NCBI GenBank assembly: GCA_039090855.1
Contig: CM077028.1
Location: forward strand, 64,609,054 to 64,673,053
DNA from: Macrothele yani
Lineage: Eukaryota > Arthropoda > Arachnida > Araneae > Macrothelidae
DNA length: 64,000 nucleotides
Direction of reading: 5' to 3'
In this document: in pieces, positions 22,124 through 32,329 of the stretch
Position numbering within the stretch: position 1 is the first letter of the stretch
Layout: each line of letters begins with the position of its first letter
Translations under genes and position numbers: made by a program
Notes under the pieces: model-generated
The model's database searches: none
Told to the model about the DNA's origin: nothing
Seen by the model: the letters and a program-made list of their open reading frames with translations, nothing else

Positions 22124-24116
22124 GATGGCCGCAACCTCTACTATCGTCTCTACCGCTTCACATGCTGCTTCATCGTCTTCTAATTCTATAACTTTGCATT
22201 CATCAGCTTTGAATGTGCCTGCTTCCTCACCTGTGCTTCCTGATATCTCTACTATGTCTTCTACAAGTAACGTCCCATATACCAGGGGCGGCGGAAAGTG
22301 AAATTCGTTGACCGGGCCCGAAATTTCAAATCGTGATGCACCCCCTTATTTCCCGCTTTCCGGAACAAACAGAAGAAAAACAATGCCTAAGGAGATTTGT
22401 TAACGATGAGGATCACCTAGCTACCATCACAACAAAAAATCGCACATATGGCAAATAAAAATCTTGGCTAAAATTATTGACTGGGCACGGACCCTGGCGG
22501 CCCGGGAGGTTCCACCGCCACTGCCATATACTGATCGAACCAACTCTAGTGTTAGGGCTAGTGATGTGTGCCCACCCCCGCTTGCATTTGCGAATGTTGT
22601 TGGTAGACTCATCTCAGCGGATTACTTCACTTTCTGGTAACATTGAACTTACCAGAGTGGATAAAATATTGAAGATTTTGGTTTCTGAAGAATCTCATGA
22701 AGGTAAGCAGTATAACTCTGCATTACTTCTTAGTGTCTTTTTTTGATCGTTGCCCGACACCCCGTCCCACTTTATCTAGTTGCTATTTATAAAGTTGTTC
22801 CCGAAAAGCAGATAGTGTCTATTATTCGTATGGGAGGGGGAATTATAGTGCAATTTACAGACCCCATTACTGTTGATAAAATTCTTCAATCATGAATTGG
22901 TATTAGACATTTCCATTTACAACCTATTCCTGCTTCACATAGTCCTATTACTGTTACCCTCTCGCCGGTGCCAACAGCCATCCCGGATTAAATACTAATT
23001 AAAGCATTAGGGATTTGGACGAGTAATTGGTAAAACGAAAATTCTTCCAGCTTTAAGTCGCGACTCGCACTACAGTTCAGTGCAAGGAGGATGTCGACAG
23101 TACCGTATCATGTTCCCTAGTGATGAAGTTACTGTTGAACGTCCCACATCCATGGAACTCAGCATTGGCGCCCGCACATTCGTTTTTAATGTGTTTGCGG
23201 GTGTCCAGTGCTTTAAGTGCAAGGCTGAAGGGCACGTCGTGTCTGAATGCCCCCATCGTGTTCTACAGGACAGTTCTGCTGCCGCTGCTATTTCTATTTC
23301 CAGCCTACAGAAACCTTCATCGGCTTTATTTGCTGTTCAACCAGGAACTGCAGGAAAACCACCTGTAATACCTTCTACAGACTCTACTTCTACTGGTAAT
23401 CCTGTTGCTTCAGATCCTGGATCTCGTCAATTTGATAATGTTCGACCATGTCCGACTTCGACCTCTACTGCAGTGGATTTACATAATCCCCTTGATATGA
23501 ACACTTTAAATTTTCCACATCTGCTACCACCTCAACAGGCCACCCAATCTCAGACAGCTAATAAACGCTCTATTTCCCCAGCTTCACCACGATGTACTCG
23601 TGCGTATTCTCGTCCCAGTTTACGACAAAAAAAAAAACGCACGTTAACCCCGCACTCTCGACGTTCTTCTGCTTCACCTAGCCAGGACAGTCAATACACT
23701 GTTTCCACATCCAACACCTATGGCATCCTTACCGATTTGGCAGAAGAAAGCATTTAAACTGCCCATGATAGTGAATCGCAGTCTGCTTCTTCAGAAGGTG
23801 AATGACCCCCTCCTCACACCCTTCTTGACTTTCTAGAAGTTTTCCAGGACAGCACTGTCCCCAATTCGCCATTTACTCTCCCTGAATTAATATATCTTTC
23901 TATCAGTGTCCGAAAAAGAGCAATATTATGCAAATACCATGTGTGCTGAGGAATTTACAGTGCCTTTCCGAAATGGTTCAACAACTCGCAGCGCTCGAGG
24001 AAGTCTTTAGTAATGTTTCTCTGCCGTCTTGGGCCATCCAATATCGTAGAAGGACAAAATATATACTTAAGGTTCTCATGCCTAAACTTGCAGACCATCT
24101 TCAATCATCCCAATGA
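22124..24116 (+). pseudogene. LINE B ORF1, broken, with CCHC zinc knuckle
   Basis: The start is MAATSTIVSTASHAASS at 22,124, in the same context as the LINE A and D starts. The frame reaches the MITE at 22,275 and resumes after it (22,532; ASDVCPPPLAFANVVGRLIS). Damaged stretches follow, then an open segment at 23,080-23,757 with YRIMFPSDEVTVERP and an intact CX2CX4HX4C knuckle CFKCKAEGHVVSEC. A basic, Ser-rich tail and a final piece ending at 24,114-24,116 complete it. It is more similar to LINE E than to LINE A. Confidence 0.82.
22283..22523. mobile_element. hAT-like MITE
   Basis: The termini CAGGGGCGGCGGAA (left) and CAGTGGCGGTGGAA (complement of the right) are imperfect TIRs of the hAT style. 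A perfect 8-bp target duplication CCATATAC occurs at 22,275-22,282 and 22,524-22,531, as expected for hAT. The 241-bp length and lack of coding sequence make it a non-autonomous element. It sits inside ORF1 of LINE B and so is younger than it. Confidence 0.92.
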
Positions 24117-24975
24117 TGCTCCGTGTTATACAAATCAGTTTTTTTTTGTTTAGCTGCTACAGGCAAGATACGCCTGTGGCAACGTTTCAACGCTCTTCTT
24201 TTGTCCATACAAATGGACGGGCACACGAAGTTTTTCTTTTTTGGGGGGAACCAAGGTTTTTTTTTTGTTAAATACGTCTTTTTGTAGTATGTGCTTATTG
24301 TGTTTTTTTTTCTTTCATCACCAGGAAGTGTGACTAGTGTTTCTTTCTCGTGATGAGAATGCCGCATGTTGTGTTAACAGTGTCGCATCTTGTTGTGCGT
24401 AGTCATCGTGAACTTTTTGCGTCTTCCTATGATGAGCTTCTTCCTTCACAGTGAATAATCATAAGGCTTTCCACGACGGACCTTTTCTGCGATACCGGCA
24501 CCCAACATCAAGCTGGCTTTTTTTCACTTCTTCATCAGTGATTTTTCTACATTATTTCAATAATTGATCACTTTTTGTTCTGTTCCTCCGAAATTTGAAC
24601 ATTCCCCGACTGACTTTCACTGACTTTTATGAACAGTCCTATATGTGCTTCACTTTTTTGTTACTTCTGTTAATTGCTTTGTCTGGTGAAAAGCATGATG
24701 GGATCGCCAACTCGCGACGACAACCCGGTGATTGTAAATACTTGTATATATTTGTATATATTTGTTTCTCAATAAATACTATTTGAATTCTGATCATTCA
24801 CCCGAGAAAGGGTCCGGGTTCAGATCCCCATGAGACATGGATGGTGTATTTGTCTTACGGCTCTGGCTTTCTAACTTCCCTGGAACCAGTGGCCCTAAAT
24901 TAGAGACGGGCGACTGATTATAGCCCACTGAGTGGCTTACGGTGGTCGTTAAACCTACGATAAAAAATCTATTAC

Positions 24976-25629
24976 ATCCATTGGCGTATATTCTAGGCTA
25001 GCTAAACTAGTTGCGAAGCCCAGAGAGTGCACAAATAAAAGTCAATTATCAACGGTATTAATATAAGTCGGTTCTTTCGGTGCGAAAAACAACACACGAG
25101 CGGATTCGCTTCTTTCGACTATGAGAATCAGTCTGGCGAGCGATGACCAACTGCATAACGCCAGCAGGCCTTCGAGAGTCTTCGCTGTTCTGATGCGATG
25201 AGCTTCCATGCAATCGACTGCTAGCGTTTCCATGACAACATGAATGCGCGTATGGAGGTGAATTGAACATTGCTTTGCGCAACGGTTCGCACAGAAAAAA
25301 GAGAAGCTTGGACTATCTCAGCCACTCGCATGCTTCCGGGGTGTTAACAGCGCGTGTTCCGCGAGAGTTGTTTCAGTTTGTGTGAAGTGTCAATGAATTA
25401 AAATCAGTGATATTATATCTTAAATTCGTGGCTTTGTTGGATGTTTTGATAAATTTTGTGAAAACTCCCTGAACATCTACTGTCAGAACTTAGAAAAACT
25501 ATGCTTCAAATTTTGATGCAGCTCGACTGAAAAATGAACTGAAGTTGTTTTATTCCCTTGATGAATACAAAACAAATTAGTAAGACATTGCTTGTTACAT
25601 AAAGGTGAATGAATTGGACATAGTGTTTA
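24976..25629. other. Unassigned intergenic sequence
   Basis: No supported gene. This stretch separates the composite SINE from the hAT transposase relic. Confidence 0.4.
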
Positions 25630-25896
25630 TTGGGGGTGTACAAATTAGCAGACCTAAAGTTAAACTTTCCATCAGCAACTGCAACTGCCGAAAGAAGTTC
25701 CTCTGTATTAAAAAGAATCAAGATATATCTTAGAGCCACACAAGGATATGCAGATTCGAGCAACTTCGCTGATTTGTCAATAGAGAAAACCATTATTTTT
25801 AAATATGAAAAAGTACCGCGGAAGAGACATTTTTGTGAAAACGTTACACTCAAGTTCACACAAAAGGAAAGAAGAATAGAGTTCATATACAAATAA
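25630..25896 (+). pseudogene. hAT transposase C-terminal dimerisation relic
   Basis: An 88-residue frame contains LNFPSATATAERSSSVLKRI, then KIYLRATQ and FADLSIEK. This matches the conserved hAT C-terminal dimerisation region (usually xxTASAERxFSxLKxIKxYLRSTM...LAxLSIE in ZMYM1-like and related hAT proteins). The catalytic domain is absent upstream. It is therefore a short relic of a hAT transposon, or less likely of a domesticated hAT gene. Confidence 0.78.
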
Positions 25897-25936
25897 AGTA
25901 TTCAGAAGAAGAATGGAGTTCACGTACAAATAAGTG

Positions 25937-26159
25937 GTTTTTTTTTTTTTTGGTTGGAGGTTTAACGACCACCGCGATCAACTTAATGGGCTATAAGCAG
26001 TCGCCCGTCCCTAATTTATGGTCACTGGTTCCAGTGAAGGGAGAGAGCCAGTGCCGTAAGACAAACACAACATCCATGCCTCACCGGGATTCTAACCCGG
26101 ACCTCTTTTGGACGAATGATCAGAGGCCATCGGTTAGATCACTGCGCCACCTGGGCGGC
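25937..26159 (-). mobile_element. tRNA-derived SINE (copy 4), with perfect TSD
   Basis: A minus-strand copy with a T run at its low-coordinate end. Its B-box region carries a substitution (GGGTTAGAATCCC on the minus strand). The direct repeat AAATAAGTG flanks it at 25,928-25,936 and 26,160-26,168. Confidence 0.93.
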
Positions 26160-26168
26160 AAATAAGTG

Positions 26169-27269
26169 TTCATATCCTCATAATTATTTGGTATCATGTT
26201 AGCAACAGCATGTACCTAAAATTAAAAAAAATACTTCTATTACTTAACAATTAAAAATTAAACTTTGCAATTTAAAAAAAGCAGTACTGTGGGGAATGGG
26301 GACGGGTGAAATAGCCAGGTCTCGAACCCAAGATACGTCACTGATTACGTCATTTTAGTAAACACGCTGTACATATCAAAAGATCAGGGTTTTCCGAATG
26401 TTGACATAGACATAATTTATTTGCATCATCTTGTACATAATACAAGCTAGAACTTACAGAATATGGCGACTTGACAGGCCGAGTTATGTGCCTCGAAACA
26501 AACACATTACCTTCTCTTGGAGCTATCCCAAGTTTTCGAATGCTGTTGCCTTTACCTTCGAAACGAAATGAGATTTAATGTTTGCTAAAATCTGTAGCAA
26601 CAGATTCGACGTTCATTCATCATTTCTCCGTTAGATGGCATTTTGTTGTTTCGCAGCCGGAGATTCAGTTGCCGATTACTAGTCGCGAAGGCAGTCTGTC
26701 TTGGCTGCTTCTATCGACGAATTTGTCAGCTTTGACTTCAATGAGTGACACGCCGGAACGCGCATGAATATTTTAAATAACTGCTGCATGTTAAATGAAG
26801 ACTCATGATGACGCCACGTGAAAACTTTGCTCTTGGGTGCACGTACTGATGATTATAAGGTCGTAATGGCTATCATTATCTTCATGCCTTCATCTTTTCA
26901 TCCTCATGATTGCGTAATGATCATGTCATTACGAGATAACTGCGTTTTTGATGAAGTTGTAGTGAGACGATTGGAATAATCTTTCGGCATCGATCATTAC
27001 TCCAGCGTGAAAGCATGGATATATTCATTGAAGTCAGATACAGTCTCAGTTTCAAACATATTTCAATGAATGGCAAATAAACAAGTTTTAAGGAAACTTT
27101 GGCGACGTAATAACACAATTAAAACGCTTTCACAAATTCGAATTTACCTTAAGCAACGGTTCTCAATTGATTCTCATTCACTGACATAAATTTTATACTT
27201 AAGGGACCAACTTTCAAAAGTTTGGGTAATTATTTTGATTACCTTTTCATTGAGAAGGCAACATTCGCA
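26169..27269. other. Unassigned intergenic sequence
   Basis: About 1.1 kb without a supported gene. A B-box-like GGGTTCGAGACC on the minus strand near 26,320 lacks a matching A box and fold. Confidence 0.45.
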
Positions 27270-27493
27270 GCCGCCCCGTGGCGCAGTGGTCTACGTGATG
27301 GCTTCTGATCATTCTTCCGAGATGGGTCCGGGTTCGAATCTCAGTAAGGCATGAGTGTTGTGTTTGTCTTACGGCACTGGCTTTCACCCTATGGAACCAA
27401 TGGCCCTAAATTAGGGACGGGGGACTTCTTGTAGGTCATTGAGTTGCTCATGGTGGTCGTTAAACCCTGAATCAAGAAAAACCAAAAAACACT
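27270..27493 (+). mobile_element. tRNA-derived SINE (copy 5), diverged
   Basis: The head is GCCGCCCCGTGGCGCAGTGG with one base deleted, the B box is GGTTCGAATCT, and the body carries many substitutions and small deletions. No clear target duplication, so it is an older copy. Confidence 0.88.
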
Positions 27494-27502
27494 TTTTCGA
27501 TT

Positions 27503-27586
27503 GGGTCCGGGTTCCTCTGAGGCTTGGATGTTGTGTTTATCTTACAGCACTGGCGTTCTACCTTCCCTGGAAACAGTAGCCCTAAT
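27503..27586 (+). mobile_element. SINE internal fragment (copy 6)
   Basis: It runs from GGTCCGGGTTCCTCTGAGGC, a B-box region with a deletion, to CCTTCCCTGGAAACAGTAG. It has neither head nor tail. It lies head-to-tail after copy 5 and converges on copy 7. Confidence 0.75.
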
Positions 27587-27595
27587 TTATTATTA

Positions 27596-27739
27596 TTTTT
27601 TTTATTGGAGGTTTAATGACTACCGTGAGCAACTCAATGGGCTATAAGCAGTTTCCCGTTCCTAATTTAGGGCCACTGGTTCCAGGGAAGCAAGAGAGAA
27701 CCAGTGCCGTAAGACAAACACAACATCCATGCCTCACGA
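27596..27739 (-). mobile_element. SINE, 5'-truncated (copy 7)
   Basis: A minus-strand copy from its T-run tail to GCATGGATG; the tRNA-like head is missing. Extra bases at about 27,687-27,696 distinguish it. Confidence 0.85.
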
Positions 27740-28184
27740 CGCAAACGATGGCCACTTCCAGCACATGTTGTGATGTCATCACATTTCGCTCGAAATGAGG
27801 TAAGTCCACTTCAAATTTCGTTGCAATATCTTCATTGGTGTTAACATCATTAAAGAAATGCCGGGTTCGGTAGCGAGTACATACACTTACACACACATAG
27901 TTCGGTAGCGAGTACAAAGTACATACACTTACTTTACGTTGAAAGTAGAAAAACACCTCACAACTGCTCCTCAAACTTAGCCCCCGAAAAACGACATTAC
28001 TTTCCGGTTCCCCTAATATTTCACATCCGCTGGAGTTCCTTTATTGCTCTTCTGGAGTGTTGACGCCAGAAATCCTTTTTCCGGTATGCACGTAGAGAGA
28101 AGGAACATCAACGTTTTTATGCATTATGACGTACTACAGAAATAAAGCCCAAATCAAGACGACAAAGTTGTAGCAATTACTTTC
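27740..28184. other. Unassigned sequence with a short tandem duplication
   Basis: No gene. The segment GGTAGCGAGTACATACACTT occurs near 27,868, and a variant with an extra AAGTACA near 27,905. Confidence 0.5.
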
Positions 28185-28254
28185 GTCGGTGTAGCTTAAT
28201 GGTAAAGGATTCGGCTCCGGAGTAAAGGAAAAGGAATGCGTTTCGATCGCCGAC
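28185..28254 (+). other. tRNA-like sequence, probably a SINE head or tRNA pseudogene
   Basis: A 70-base stretch with a 7-bp acceptor-like stem (GTCGGTG with CGCCGAC, one G-T pair) and a perfect A-box match TAGCTTAATGG. The T arm does not fold and the B box is degenerate (GTTTCGATCG), so a working tRNA is unlikely. A related sequence sharing GCTCCGGAG, AAAG and GACAAATTT lies at about 28,465-28,515, on the other side of SINE copy 8. Confidence 0.5.
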
Positions 28255-28269
28255 AAATTTCTAAATTTC

Positions 28270-28416
28270 TTTTTTTTTTTTTTTGATTGGAGGTTTAACG
28301 ACCACCGTGAGCAACTCAATGGGCTATAAGCAGTCGCCCGTCCCTAATTTAGGGTCACTGGTTCCAGGGAAGGGAGAGAGCCAGTGCCGTAAGACAAACA
28401 CAACATCCATGCCTGA
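28270..28416 (-). mobile_element. SINE, 5'-truncated (copy 8), with perfect TSD
   Basis: A minus-strand copy that ends at GGCATGGATG and lacks the tRNA-like head. The target duplication TTCTAAATTTC is perfect at 28,259-28,269 and 28,417-28,427. The truncation therefore happened during insertion and not later. Confidence 0.93.
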
Positions 28417-28589
28417 TTCTAAATTTCGCATTGCGCTCGATTGTGGAAACAAATCCACTGGCCGTTCAGCTCCGGAGCAAAGAGATACGAATTCGATCCT
28501 TGTCACAGACAAATTTGTGAATTTTACAGCATTATCAAACAAATCCGAAAATTCTCTGTTTGTTTGTCTTTGGTTTGAATCCAGAAGTT

Positions 28590-29198
28590 AGTAAGCAATC
28601 AAAAGAAAAATTTGGATCAAATTCCTTTCTAATTTTATTAATTTCTTGGGAGTTACGTAAAACCGAAGTGCTAATCTAATTAAACAAGTGATAATAAATT
28701 AGCTGTCATTGTATAGTATATTCTTCATCAAGTATAATTACATATAATAATCGTTACCGCTGATCATGTGACATACCTGCGGTTGAGACTGAGGAAAACA
28801 TTCTTTTTTTTAATAAAGAAGAGGGCTCACCAAAGCCTGAGGTTGTTTTCTACGGGTCTGGAATTCTTTAATTTCCTTTGCAGAATAACCGGGTTTTATG
28901 GATTGTAGAATTATTTAAATTTAAGGCATAACTCAAACTTGCTTCAAATAAAAGCTTAACTTTCACTTTGGTAACTCGTGAATATTCTCAGTCGTCCGTA
29001 TCGTTGCTTGCAATAGCTAATTTAATATGAACATAAAGTTTAATGGCTAGAGTAAGTCTTTATACAGTACTTGCAAAAACCAGTTCCACTATTTATTGTA
29101 TTAATCACCACGTCAAATAATCCTTCGTTCTCGTTAACATGACGACTTCACATGGCACCACGTATACAAAGAACATAGCTTGGCATAAAAACGTTCAG
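28590..29198. other. Unassigned intergenic sequence
   Basis: About 600 bases of AT-rich sequence; nothing supported. Confidence 0.4.
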
Positions 29199-29200
29199 TA

Positions 29201-30533
29201 CAACAGCGATTCCATAAAAACAACTGAGAGTAATATCACACAAAAATGAAGAAATTTAGGCACAGCAAATTATATGTTACTCTTTCTCAAAGTATCTTCC
29301 CTCGGATGATATGCAACTGTCCCATCATTCAGTCCACTTTTCAAAGCATGTGGCGAAGGCATTTTGTGGAAGCAGCTTTAGTGACCCGTGTACAGTTTGA
29401 ATAACGCCAGCATCTGTGTTGAATGTTGCGCCACGGAACTTCTTCATTGTTGGAAACAACCAGAAATCGCATGAGGATAGGTCAGGACTCGAGGCAAGCT
29501 CTCGCATGATTTCAATAAGGCATTTCGTACGAAACTGTTGAACACAAGCAGCTACATATGAGCGGGCATTATCATGATAAAGGGTCCACTTTCCCACTAG
29601 TTCCGGTCGCGTAATCGATATGTGTAGTCGCAGACGCTTCAACACTGAAATGCAATACTCAGCATTGACAGTAATTTGGGGAGGAACGGCATGCTGATAG
29701 ACTACACCTTTATGAACAAAGAAAGTGATCATCATCACCTTCCCAGCTGATTTGGTTTGACGCACCTTTTTCGGAGGTGGTGAGCCTGTGTGTTTCCGGA
29801 CACTCGTTGTGGCGCTTCGTGAGGGGGTCGAAATAGTGGACCCATGTTTCATCGGCAGTTATCACCATGTGTTTAGAAAGTTTGGATCCTTTGCAATCAT
29901 TTGTTTGCACTCATGACACACCTGAATTCTGGCTAACAACTGTTCTATCGTCAGGTGATGAGGTACCCATCTGGAACACACACGATGCAGCAGTAATTTG
30001 TCGCGTAGAGTGCTGAATGCCGAATTTGAAATATTAATTGACGCCGCTATGTCTCTTCACACGTCATTCGCCGATCTTCTTGAAGGATTGTCCAAACAGT
30101 TTTAACAATACGCTCCGTAACAACACTTTCAGGTCGACCAGGCCTAGGAACGAGTTCTGCCGACAAACGCACTTTTTTGGAAAACATGGTGCGATCTAAA
30201 AACCGTTGACTCACTCAAACATTTATCTTTGTAAGCTGTTTTCATTAAATCAATTGTTTCTGGAGCCATTTTACCCAAATGTTAGCAAAATTTTATTGCG
30301 CAACGCATTTCACTTCTTAGTTCTGAATCACTCACCTCCGTAGCTGTATGGCAAAATGCAGACGTACCTTAAACAACCGCGCAATAACAAAACCAGAGTC
30401 GTCTACCACGGCTAATAACCGTTGCCATAGATACTTCCTTAATTCAGATAGCCGTCTGCGTGGTTATTTTCTCCCCCTTTACACTGTTGCTAACTCAAAC
30501 AAAATTACTCTCAGTTTTCATGGAAGGGCTTTG
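29201..30533 (-). mobile_element. Mariner element, most complete copy of its family
   Basis: The TIRs align as CAACAGCGATTCCATAAAAA and, from the other end, CAAAGCCCTTCCATGAAAAC, both followed by CTGAGAGTAAT. TA flanks at 29,199-29,200 and 30,534-30,535. The length is 1,333 bp. Two other copies of the family are in the window, at 45,127-45,536 and in the split copy at 48,285-60,460. Confidence 0.9.
29325..30260 (-). pseudogene. Mariner transposase (DD34D), frameshifted
   Basis: On the minus strand the N-terminal DNA-binding half (about 30,260-29,920) is damaged by stops. VITADETWVHYFDPLTKR (29,860-29,830) holds the first Asp. After a frame change near 29,830 a 175-residue frame runs to 29,325, with KWTLYHDNARSYVAACV (second Asp), SSPDLSSCDFWLFPTMKKF (third Asp) and the C-terminal NAFATCFEKWTE. 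The catalytic residues are all present but the reading frame is not. Confidence 0.88.
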
Positions 30534-30959
30534 TACATAGCTTATATCATATCGTTCTCAACATATAACATCGCTTTAAACTTTGAATACAATATACTCA
30601 TACGAAGTTACCCGTGCTCATCGAATACAGCTCTCCTCAACATCTGCTCATGTATTTACCTCTTAGCTCAGAATACTCAGTACCTTTTATTTACACGTAG
30701 TTGCACATTGACAAACTCTCAGGTTGGGAACCCTTGCCGGGAGAAATTGTCTGGCGTTAAGTCAGAAAGTATTTAACGAGGAGAAACCAAATATATACGA
30801 AAACACAGAAACTCAAAACGAAGGTTGAAATCGAGATATAAGTCATACCTAACTAGAAGCGTTCGCTGGTATTGAAAATTAAGCCAGCAAAGTGGGCTCC
30901 TTGGCTATAACGCTGCATTGAAGTGGCAAATTATTAAAAGTGTCCAAAGGATAACGTGT
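30534..30959. other. Unassigned intergenic sequence
   Basis: A non-coding stretch between the mariner and a Tc1 fragment. Confidence 0.4.
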
Positions 30960-31492
30960 GGGGCCACAGTTGGCCTTTAGAAAAGCTATGTGGCATGGCT
31001 TTAGCGATATGCTGTTATCGCTGTTCAGGTATGTTCAGCGAAGCATCCACCTACTGCAGAATGTTCGCTGGAGGAGGGTCTTTCAATTTCATTCCACATA
31101 TATTCAATTGGGGTAAGTTCTTTGAACTGTGAGGGTCATTCCAGCACTTTAAAGTAACTGTCGTGTTCCTGGGGCCACTGTGAGACGATCTGATTCATGT
31201 GGCATGGCACACTATCCTACTGGAAATGGCCCTCTCCGTCAGGAAACACCATATACATGTACGAGTGTGCCTGGTCCGCAGTGATGTTAAGATTCTTCAT
31301 GGTATCCAAATGCTGTTCCAGAAGTGTTAAGTAATCCAATGTTTGCTACCAAAACAGACTCCATACCATTGCGCCGCCTCCACCAGTTTGTACAATTAAA
31401 GCTAGGCTGCTGAAACCCACCGATATATGCCATATTCTGGCCCGTCCATTGGCACGCATTAAATGAAGACGTGATTTAGCGGACCAGGCGAC
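30960..31492 (-). pseudogene. Tc1-like transposase C-terminal fragment
   Basis: The minus strand reads SAKSRLHLMRANGRARIW, then QTGGGGAMVWSLFW and a stop, then further pieces (ADQAHSYMYMVFPDGEGHFQ, LTPIEYMWNEIERP) that include the second catalytic region and the Glu. Stops are frequent. It ends at about 31,492, where a dispersed repeat with 147-bp units begins. Confidence 0.78.
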
Positions 31493-32010
31493 GGGTTTTT
31501 TTACGCTTTCTAACCGTGGGTTGAAGAAGCGTATATGCTCCAGCTTTGTCCGTCTGTCTGTCCGTCCACAAGATAACTCACGTAAAAATAGTTCGATTTC
31601 CATGAAATTTTAGTATGTGGTAGGGGACCACTGGGGACGAAACCTATAAAAAATGGTCGAAATGGGGTCAAAGGTCAGGGCATAAGAGCGGGATCCATTC
31701 CATTGACCTTATGCGTCATAACGTGCGTAACAATGGTTCGATTTCAATGAAATTGTAGTGTGTAGTAGGAAACCACCTGGGGACGAACCCCATTGAAAAT
31801 GGACGAAATGAGATCAAAGGTCAGGACATAAGAGCGGGATGAATTCCATTCTCCCTTATGCGTTATAACTTACGTAAAAATGCTTCGATTGAGACAAAAC
31901 GTTATCATGTGGTTTCGAAACTATACTTAACCGGTTCTGTTAAATATCATCAAAATGAGGTCAAAGGTCAGGGCATAGTTGCGACATTTATTCTACAGCC
32001 ATTATCCTCG
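31493..32010 (-). repeat. Dispersed repeat DR1 with about 147-bp internal tandem units
   Basis: The segment has a GACGGACAGACAGACGGACA motif (minus strand) next to TGGAGCATATACGCTTCTTC. Three degenerate copies follow of a unit containing AACTCACGTAAAAATAG and GGGGTCAAAGGTCAGGGCAT, starting near 31,570, 31,720 and 31,865. A second copy in the opposite orientation is at 60,655-61,040. The repeat class is unknown. Confidence 0.7.
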
Positions 32011-32329
32011 TAAGTTGAGTACTGATTTCTGGTATGTTGGAAAGCGTATTATAATCAATGCGTTGAATTATTTTACTAACTTGTTTTTCTTTTGAACCGT
32101 CTGTTTAGGACTTCAGTATAAAACCCGTAGGAAACTTTGCCTGCAGAACCATAGAAATATGAAAATACAGAATTAAAGTCTCGAAAATGATTGATTAATC
32201 GGAGCAACATTTTGAAAATTCTTTATATATTTACTTTCTGAGAAAACGTACAGGCTCTCAAGGTGTTTGATTTTAGTATGGTGCTATTAATGATTTAGAA
32301 CATAATACACAGTGATTATTAAGTATTGG

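Larger units (their letters stand above)
21811..24787 (+). mobile_element. LINE B: ORF1-only, half-LINE-like retrotransposon
   Basis: The insertion lies between two TTCTGAT repeats (21,804-21,810 and 24,788-24,794) within the SINE head. It has a 5' UTR of about 310 bases, a decayed ORF1 (22,124-24,116), a 3' UTR of about 670 bases with AATAAA near 24,770, and no trace of endonuclease or reverse transcriptase. This resembles mammalian HAL1 half-LINEs in layout. A hAT-like MITE at 22,283-22,523 splits its ORF1. Confidence 0.85.
14942..24963 (+). mobile_element. One SINE split into three pieces by two LINE insertions
   Basis: The pieces are 14,942-14,966 (head, GCCGCCCCTGTGGCACAGTA), 21,785-21,810 (CAGTGGTCTAAGCGCTGGCT, then TCTGAT) and 24,788-24,963 (from TCTGATCATTC through the B box GGTTCAGATCC to the A-rich tail). 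Together they make one SINE of normal length. Its 12-bp target-site duplication AAAATCTATTAC is perfect at 14,930-14,941 and 24,964-24,975, 10 kb apart, which proves that the pieces belong together. LINE A splits the head at the A box; LINE B splits it 16-26 bases further on. Confidence 0.95.

Noticed and set aside
26280..26400. Possible tRNA gene on the minus strand (GGGTTCGAGACC)
   Set aside because: Only a B-box-like word is present. No A box at the right spacing and no cloverleaf can be drawn.
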